From CALKCV01 sp964619285 (GTDB lineage: Bacteria > Cyanobacteriota > Cyanobacteriia > Cyanobacteriales > Microcoleaceae): DNA of 26,499 bases. A model generated the notes under the pieces. It ran no database searches, was not told where the DNA came from, and worked only from the letters and a program-made list of their open reading frames with translations. The position numbers and the translations under genes were made by a program. Location: contig CAZUCT010000076.1 of NCBI GenBank assembly GCA_964619285.1, forward strand, positions 1-26,499, given 5' to 3'. Each line of letters opens with the position of its first letter. Position 1 is the first letter of the stretch. This document shows, piece after piece, positions 20,453 to 26,499 of the stretch.

Positions 20453-21703
20453 ATGACAAATTCTGAGCTTAAGCGCGTTGTAGTAACAGGTCTCGGCGCG
20501 ATTACACCGATTGGTAATACCCTAACAGAATATTGGGAAGGGTTATTAAGCGGACGAACTGGAATTGGCCCCATAACTCTATTCGATGCTTCGCGCCATG
20601 CTTGTCGCTTTGCAGGAGAAGTTAAGGGATTCGACCCCCACGATTATCTAGAACGCAAAGAGGCAAAACGGATGGACCGTTTTGCTCAATTTGCAGTCTC
20701 AGCCAGCAAGCAGGCCATAGCCGATGCTCGATTGACTATCGACGAACTCAACGCAGAACAGGTGGGAGTAATTATCGGCACCGGCATCGGCGGTTTGAAA
20801 GTATTAGAAGATCAGCAAGAAGTTTATTTGACTCGCGGCCCCTCTCGCTGTAGTCCTTTTATGATTCCGATGATGATCGCTAATATGGCTGCGGGACTAA
20901 CGGCCATTCACACGGGGGCTAAAGGGCCGAACAATTGTACGGTGACAGCTTGTGCGGCGGGCTCGAATGCGGTGGGGGATGCTTTTCGTTTAATTCAACG
21001 AGGCTATGCCCAAGCAGCTATCTGTGGCGGTACAGAAGCAGCAGTTACTCCTTTGGGATTGGCAGGTTTTGCATCGGCCAAAGCTTTATCCACTCGCAAC
21101 GACGCTCCGGAGAAGGCCTCCCGTCCTTTCGATCGCGATCGGGATGGCTTTGTTATGGGAGAAGGTGCGGGCATTCTCGTTCTCGAAGAATTGGAATACG
21201 CCCAAAGTCGAGGGGCGAGAATCTATGCAGAAATCGTCGGTTACGGTATGACCTGCGACGCTTATCACATGACTGCCCCAGTACCGGGGGGCGAAGGAGC
21301 TGCCAGGGCGATTAGGATGGCCCTAAAAGATGGGGGCTTGAATCCATCGGATATAACTTACATTAATGCCCACGGCACCAGTACCCCCGCTAACGACTCC
21401 ACGGAGACAGCAGCTATTAAAGCGGCTTTGGGCGAAAGCGCCTATAAAACGGCCATAAGTTCTACTAAGTCGATGACGGGCCATTTATTAGGAGGCTCTG
21501 GAGGTATCGAGGCCGTAGCAACCGTGATGGCGATCGCTAACGATAAAGTCCCACCCACCATTAATTTAGAAAACCCCGATCCGGCCTGCGACCTAGATTA
21601 CGTCCCAAACCAAAGCCGCGAACTTAAAGTAGAAGTGGCCTTGTCAAATTCTTTTGGTTTTGGAGGCCATAACGTAACCTTGGCCTTGAAAAAATACTCC
21701 TAA
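20453..21703 (+). CDS. fabF: 3-oxoacyl-[acyl-carrier-protein] synthase II
   Basis: Protein of 416 aa, standard for KAS II, the condensing enzyme that elongates acyl-ACP with malonyl-ACP. The Cys-His-His triad is visible: C167 in VTACAAGSN, H307 in NAHGTSTPANDSTE and H344 in SMTGHLLGG, with K339 just before. The C-terminus NSFGFGGHNVTLAL is typical. The ribosome site is weak (ACGGAAAAG), in keeping with lower expression than acpP just upstream. The TAA stop codon is at the same time the left 3-bp flank (target duplication) of MITE copy B; the protein is not altered. Confidence 0.98.
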   Translation: MTNSELKRVVVTGLGAITPIGNTLTEYWEGLLSGRTGIGPITLFDASRHACRFAGEVKGFDPHDYLERKEAKRMDRFAQFAVSASKQAIADARLTIDELNAEQVGVIIGTGIGGLKVLEDQQEVYLTRGPSRCSPFMIPMMIANMAAGLTAIHTGAKGPNNCTVTACAAGSNAVGDAFRLIQRGYAQAAICGGTEAAVTPLGLAGFASAKALSTRNDAPEKASRPFDRDRDGFVMGEGAGILVLEELEYAQSRGARIYAEIVGYGMTCDAYHMTAPVPGGEGAARAIRMALKDGGLNPSDITYINAHGTSTPANDSTETAAIKAALGESAYKTAISSTKSMTGHLLGGSGGIEAVATVMAIANDKVPPTINLENPDPACDLDYVPNQSRELKVEVALSNSFGFGGHNVTLALKKYS

Positions 21704-21806
21704 GGGACTTGTTAAAAAATAAACTACCAGTCTCTTGTAGTCTCTTGTAGGTAGGGCGCGCGCGAACCTCCACCCAACACCGATATCTTATTAAATTGCA
21801 AGTCCC
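21704..21806 (-). mobile_element. MITE copy B (103 bp), inserted at the fabF stop codon
   Basis: Ends GGGACTTG (21704-21711) and CAAGTCCC (21799-21806), flanked by TAA on both sides (21701-21703 and 21807-21809). In reverse complement it aligns with copy A end to end. The 10-bp length difference is exactly one extra copy of ACAAGAGACT. The left TAA is the fabF stop codon. Confidence 0.88.
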
Positions 21807-22109
21807 TAAGAGGAGAATGGGGAATAGGGAATGGGGAATAGCTACCTTATTTCTTTTTGTCCCCCAAGGGCTTTTTTGATAATTGGCAGACAATTGAAGT
21901 CAAAAAATGGGAACCTTATGTTCCCATTTTTTCTAGGGGTCTTGGCCAAGAAACAAATTTAAAATCGAGAGCCCCCTTGCCTCTAGAGCCCCAAAGATGG
22001 GAAGATCGAGAAAACCTTAAGGCCGAGCTAGAAGCAAAAAGACTAGAACCGACAAGCCAAAAAGGTTTGACCTTTTAAGACTCACACAAAAATCAGGAAA
22101 AAGATAATT
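21807..22109. other. fabF-tkt intergenic region
   Basis: After the MITE come GGGGAATAGGGAATGGGGAATA repeats (about 21815-21840), a strong terminator (21902-21932), a small hairpin AAAAGGT-TTG-ACCTTTT (22060-22076) and the tkt ribosome site. A TTG-started frame (21857-22078) crosses the terminator and is not accepted as a gene. Confidence 0.6.
21902..21932 (+). terminator. Rho-independent terminator downstream of fabF
   Basis: Perfect 13-bp stem AAAAAATGGGAAC / GTTCCCATTTTTT with a 5-nt loop CTTAT. It has a T-run on the plus strand and an A-run on the other side, so it can act in both directions. It is about 200 nt after the fabF stop, with the MITE sitting between gene and terminator. Confidence 0.87.
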
Positions 22110-24116
22110 ATGGCCGTTGCCACTCAATCCCTAACGGAACTTTGCATTAACTCAATTCGCTTTTTAGCCATTGATGCCGTAGAAAAAGCCCAATCAGGCC
22201 ACCCCGGCTTACCAATGGGGGCGGCCCCAATGGCCTTCGTTCTCTGGGACAAAATGATGCGGTTTAACCCCAAAAATCCTAAATGGTTTAATCGCGATCG
22301 CTTTATCCTTTCCGCAGGTCACGGCTGTATGCTCCAATACGCCCTCATGTACCTTACCGGTTATGACAGCGTAACCCTAGACGACATCAAACAATTCCGT
22401 CAGTGGGGCTCCAAAACTCCCGGCCACCCAGAAAACTTTGAGACCGAAGGAGTAGAAGTAACCACCGGACCTCTAGGACAAGGAATAGCTAACGGTGTCG
22501 GACAGGCAATGGCAGAAGCTCACCTAGCAGCAAAATTTAACAAACCCGACTGTAAAATCGTCGATCATTATACCTACGTCATCCTGGGCGACGGTTGCAA
22601 CATGGAAGGAGTCTCCGGGGAAGCTTGCTCCTTAGGGGGACATTTGGGACTCGGCAAATTAATCGCCCTCTACGACGACAACCACATCTCCATCGACGGT
22701 TCCACCGATATTTCTTTCACCGAAGATGTCGGCAAGCGCTTTGAAGCCTACGGCTGGCACGTTCAGCACGTTAAAGATGGCAATACCGACTTGCAGGCGA
22801 TCGAAGCAGCCATCCAAAAAGCTAAAGAAGTCACCGACAAACCCAGCTTAATTAAAGTAACTACCACTATCGGCTTCGGTTCTCCCAATAAAGCCAATAC
22901 TGCCGGAGTTCACGGTGCCGCCCTTGGTGGTAGCGAAGTGGAAGCAACCCGGAAAAACCTCGGTTGGGAATACGAGCCCTTTGTCGTACCGGAAGACGCT
23001 ATCAATCACTTCCGCAAAGCTGTCGAAGGCGGTCAAAGCGCAGAAGCAGAATGGAATCAGACTTTTGCCGAGTATAAAACTAAGTATCCAGAAGATGCGG
23101 CAGAGTTCGAACGCATGACCAGCGCCACCCTGCCCGAAGGTTGGGAAAAAGCTCTGCCAACCTTCAGCCCGGAAGACAAAAAGCTCGCCACTCGCAAGCA
23201 TTCAGAAATCGTTCTCAACGCTATAGCAGAAGCTTTACCAGAACTCATCGGCGGTTCTGCAGACCTTACTCACTCTAACTACACCTTCTTAGAGTGTTCC
23301 GGCAGTTTCCTCAAAGGAGAATATCACAATCGCAACCTCCGCTTTGGCGTGCGCGAACACGGCATGGGGGCGATTTGTAACGGTATTGCCCTGCACGGTT
23401 CTGGTTTGATTCCTTACGGTGCGACCTTCTTGGTGTTTACCGATTATATGCGGGCTTCTATTCGTTTGTCCGCTCTTTCCCAGGCGCGAGTTATCTGGGT
23501 GATGACTCACGATTCGATCGCTCTAGGAGAAGACGGTCCTACTCACCAACCAGTAGAACATGTAGCATCTCTGCGACTAATTCCTAATTTATTGGTGATG
23601 CGTCCTGCGGATGGCACCGAAACTTCTGGGGCTTATAAGGTGGCGGTTGAAAATAAAACCCGTCCTACTTTGTTGGCTTTATCTCGCCAAGGAGTGCCTA
23701 ACCAGCCAGGTAGTTCTATTGAAGGAGTCAGCAAGGGTGCTTATATTCTTTCCGATGCCGATGGTACTCCCGATATTATTCTGATAGGTACGGGTACCGA
23801 ACTGCAACTTTGCGTCGATGCTGCCGAGCAGTTGAAAGGTGAAGGTAAGAAAGTTCGGGTTGTTTCTATGCCTTGCTGGGAACTGTTTGACGAACAAGAT
23901 GCCAGTTATAAGGAATCTGTGTTACCTGCATCGGTAACTAAGCGGTTAGCTGTGGAAGCTGGCTCTAGTTTTGGTTGGGAACGTTACGTCGGTTTTGAGG
24001 GAGATACAGTTACTATCGATCGCTTCGGCGCTTCTTGTCCCGGTGGCGTAGCTTTGGAGAAGTTTGGTTTTACTGTCGATAACGTCGTCGCTAAGGCTAA
24101 GGCTTTGTTAGGTTAG
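22110..24116 (+). CDS. tkt: Transketolase
   Basis: Protein of 668 aa, normal for bacterial transketolase, a thiamine-diphosphate enzyme of the Calvin cycle and the pentose phosphate pathway that moves two-carbon units between sugar phosphates. Seen: KAQSGHPGLPMGAAP (26-40) with the substrate His H31; the ThDP-binding motif beginning ILGDGCNMEGVSGEA and ending in DDNHISIDG; FGVREHGMGAI, with the cofactor-activating Glu, in the Pyr domain; HDSIALGEDGPTHQP; and a C-terminal domain ending VAKAKALLG. The ATG has AGGAAA about 10 nt upstream. It has a terminator on each side, so it is probably monocistronic. The nearby acpP-fabF pair belongs to another pathway. Confidence 0.98.
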   Translation: MAVATQSLTELCINSIRFLAIDAVEKAQSGHPGLPMGAAPMAFVLWDKMMRFNPKNPKWFNRDRFILSAGHGCMLQYALMYLTGYDSVTLDDIKQFRQWGSKTPGHPENFETEGVEVTTGPLGQGIANGVGQAMAEAHLAAKFNKPDCKIVDHYTYVILGDGCNMEGVSGEACSLGGHLGLGKLIALYDDNHISIDGSTDISFTEDVGKRFEAYGWHVQHVKDGNTDLQAIEAAIQKAKEVTDKPSLIKVTTTIGFGSPNKANTAGVHGAALGGSEVEATRKNLGWEYEPFVVPEDAINHFRKAVEGGQSAEAEWNQTFAEYKTKYPEDAAEFERMTSATLPEGWEKALPTFSPEDKKLATRKHSEIVLNAIAEALPELIGGSADLTHSNYTFLECSGSFLKGEYHNRNLRFGVREHGMGAICNGIALHGSGLIPYGATFLVFTDYMRASIRLSALSQARVIWVMTHDSIALGEDGPTHQPVEHVASLRLIPNLLVMRPADGTETSGAYKVAVENKTRPTLLALSRQGVPNQPGSSIEGVSKGAYILSDADGTPDIILIGTGTELQLCVDAAEQLKGEGKKVRVVSMPCWELFDEQDASYKESVLPASVTKRLAVEAGSSFGWERYVGFEGDTVTIDRFGASCPGGVALEKFGFTVDNVVAKAKALLG

Positions 24117-24150
24117 TAACCGCTTTTTTCTAGTTTGTTGTAATTGATGG

Positions 24151-24177
24151 GGCTCCCTATTTTTAGGGGGCCTTTTT
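24151..24177 (+). terminator. Rho-independent terminator of tkt
   Basis: GGCTCCCT and AGGGGGCC pair (8 bp with one G-T wobble) around a 6-nt loop, followed by five Ts. It lies 35 nt past the tkt stop. Confidence 0.87.
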
Positions 24178-24351
24178 CCCTCAAAACTGAGAAAATGGAC
24201 ATAAGTACCTGTGCAAAATTAATTACATACCGAACAGGCAATAGCCGCGTTCTACGGGCAAATTTTTCTGCAAATATTTTTGCATACCTACTTAGAATTA
24301 ACGTTTTGCATTGATTAATAAATCAAGTTATCATGTTAACGTACTCTTGAA

Positions 24352-24450
24352 TAGAGCGGAGGGGCAATGAAAGCAGCCAACAAAATCCGCTGCTAACCCC
24401 ATTCCCAAAAACAAGAGGACGTGCAACAGCACGCCCTCCCAGACGGAATT
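24352..24450 (+). ncRNA. Candidate small structured RNA or mini-ORF
   Basis: GGAGGGG (24358-24364) precedes an ATG at 24367 opening a 9-codon frame, MKAANKIRC, ending in TAA at 24396. The same stretch can fold: GCAGC/GCTGC (24373-24377 with 24389-24393), then CGTGC-AACA-GCACG near 24420-24433, and GGAGGGG near the start can partly pair with GCCCTCC near the end. There is no known family match. It may be a leader peptide left without a downstream gene, a small RNA, or chance. Confidence 0.25.
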
Positions 24451-24457
24451 ATATGTC

Positions 24458-24516
24458 AGAAACCCGGTTTTTTCAAAAGGTCAAGAAACCCGGTTTTTTG
24501 AAAAAACCGGGTTTCT
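24458..24516 (-). repeat. GAAACCCGGTTTTTT repeat: one half copy plus a perfect 33-bp palindrome
   Basis: AGAAACCCGGTTTTTT at 24458-24473 stands alone. A second copy at 24484-24499 is followed by a central G and its perfect complement (24501-24516). It lies 31 bp past the groEL stop and may serve as the groEL terminator. It is the same family as at 13240-13343 and 16323-16355. Confidence 0.85.
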
Positions 24517-24546
24517 GAGATACTTAAGCTAACATAGCAGCTCGGA

Positions 24547-26238
<1,692 letters not shown>

Positions 26239-26273
26239 AGTTGTCTTCTAATTAAATTCTCCAATTAGACAAT

Positions 26274-26300
26274 TTAGCACCCAGAGGCGTAGAGTGCTAG
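26274..26300 (-). promoter_or_regulatory. CIRCE operator (HrcA site) upstream of groEL
   Basis: TTAGCACCC-N9-GAGTGCTAG. The consensus is TTAGCACTC-N9-GAGTGCTAA, so both half-sites and the exact 9-bp spacer are present with two mismatches (one per half). It lies 36 bp before the groEL ATG. HrcA binding there would block transcription or leader passage until heat stress. Confidence 0.88.
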
Positions 26301-26325
26301 TTGTGGGAAACCGTACAAGGGGTGT

Positions 26326-26499
26326 TCGTAGCGATGGTTCGTAGTAACGACTTTAGTCGTGGTTCGTAGTAATCGCTTTAGCGATTAAAATCTATTCTCC
26401 ATTCCCAATCTTAAGGTAACTAAATATTAAAAAAAAATCGAGTTGACTACGAACTTTTACGACTAAAGTCGTTACTACGAACTTTTACGACTAAAGTCG
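26326..26499. repeat. Interspersed palindromic repeats upstream of groEL
   Basis: The GGTTCGTAGTAA unit occurs twice, followed by the palindromes ACGACTTTAGTCGT (26347-26360) and AATCGCTTTAGCGATT (26371-26386). At the window edge a 28-bp unit starting ACTACGAACTTTTACGAC repeats at 26446 and 26474, each copy ending in ACGACTAAAGTCG. These TTCGTAGTAA/TTTAGTCG repeats are common between genes in filamentous cyanobacteria. The array continues beyond the window. Confidence 0.82.

Larger units (their letters stand above)
24117..24546. other. Intergenic region between convergent tkt and groEL
   Basis: No normal gene is seen in these 430 bp. They hold the tkt terminator, an AT-rich stretch (about 24180-24340), a compact structured stretch with a 9-codon frame (24352-24450), and two copies of the GAAACCCGGTTTTTT repeat beside the groEL 3' end. 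Confidence 0.6.

Noticed and set aside
21857..22078. Open frame of 73 codons on the plus strand between fabF and tkt
   Set aside because: It starts at TTG without a ribosome site and runs through a perfect 13-bp terminator stem with A and T runs. The product is charged and has no recognisable domain.
26446..26499. Possible start of a CRISPR array at the window edge
   Set aside because: The units are directly adjacent with no spacer, and the same palindromes occur scattered just upstream, as in ordinary interspersed repeats.

Overview
The window is cyanobacterial chromosome. It carries psaC (photosystem I iron-sulfur subunit), frequent GCGATCGC (HIP1-type) octamers, cyanobacterial heptad repeats (TTGGTAA, TTGCTAA, ATTCCCC) and a dense set of short palindromic repeats. 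Repeat load and gene content suggest a filamentous, Oscillatoriales-like genome, but the genus cannot be fixed from this window. It is a draft scaffold: exactly 100 Ns at 9271-9370 mark an assembly gap.

Region 1 (150-8438, minus strand) is an AT-rich accessory cassette of four co-oriented genes. In transcription order these are a dynamin-like large GTPase (741 aa), a small P-loop GTPase with a disordered tail (365 aa), a 1034-aa protein that recalls the GTPase-associated adaptor GAP1, and a membrane protein with a Cys-rich N-terminus, a poly-proline linker and a coiled-coil domain between membrane segments (493 aa). Two GTPases plus an adaptor plus a membrane component looks like a GTPase-centred conflict or defence system, and this is the most interesting part of the window. 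Next to it, divergently oriented, starts a protein with a cyanobacterial HTH-type N-terminal domain typical of large signalling or conflict proteins; it is cut by the gap.

Region 2 (9432-15896) is mixed. It holds a Uma2-family nuclease-like gene, a glycine-betaine/proline-type ABC import locus (a ProW-ProX fusion plus a separate ProX lipoprotein, with no ATPase gene in view), two small unknown genes, an aldo/keto reductase and a short-chain dehydrogenase.

Region 3 (15897-26499) is mostly conserved core: glmS, psaC, an HdrB-like CCG-domain protein, acpP-fabF, tkt and a groEL without groES beside it, preceded by a CIRCE operator. Between these genes lie two opposite-facing copies of a ~93-103 bp MITE with 8-bp terminal inverted repeats and 3-bp target duplications, one of them directly abutting the fabF stop codon; a fragment of an Rpn-type nuclease gene; and several copies of a GAAACCCGGTTTTTT palindrome.

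All family assignments come from reading motifs by eye and from memory of the families; no database search was run.
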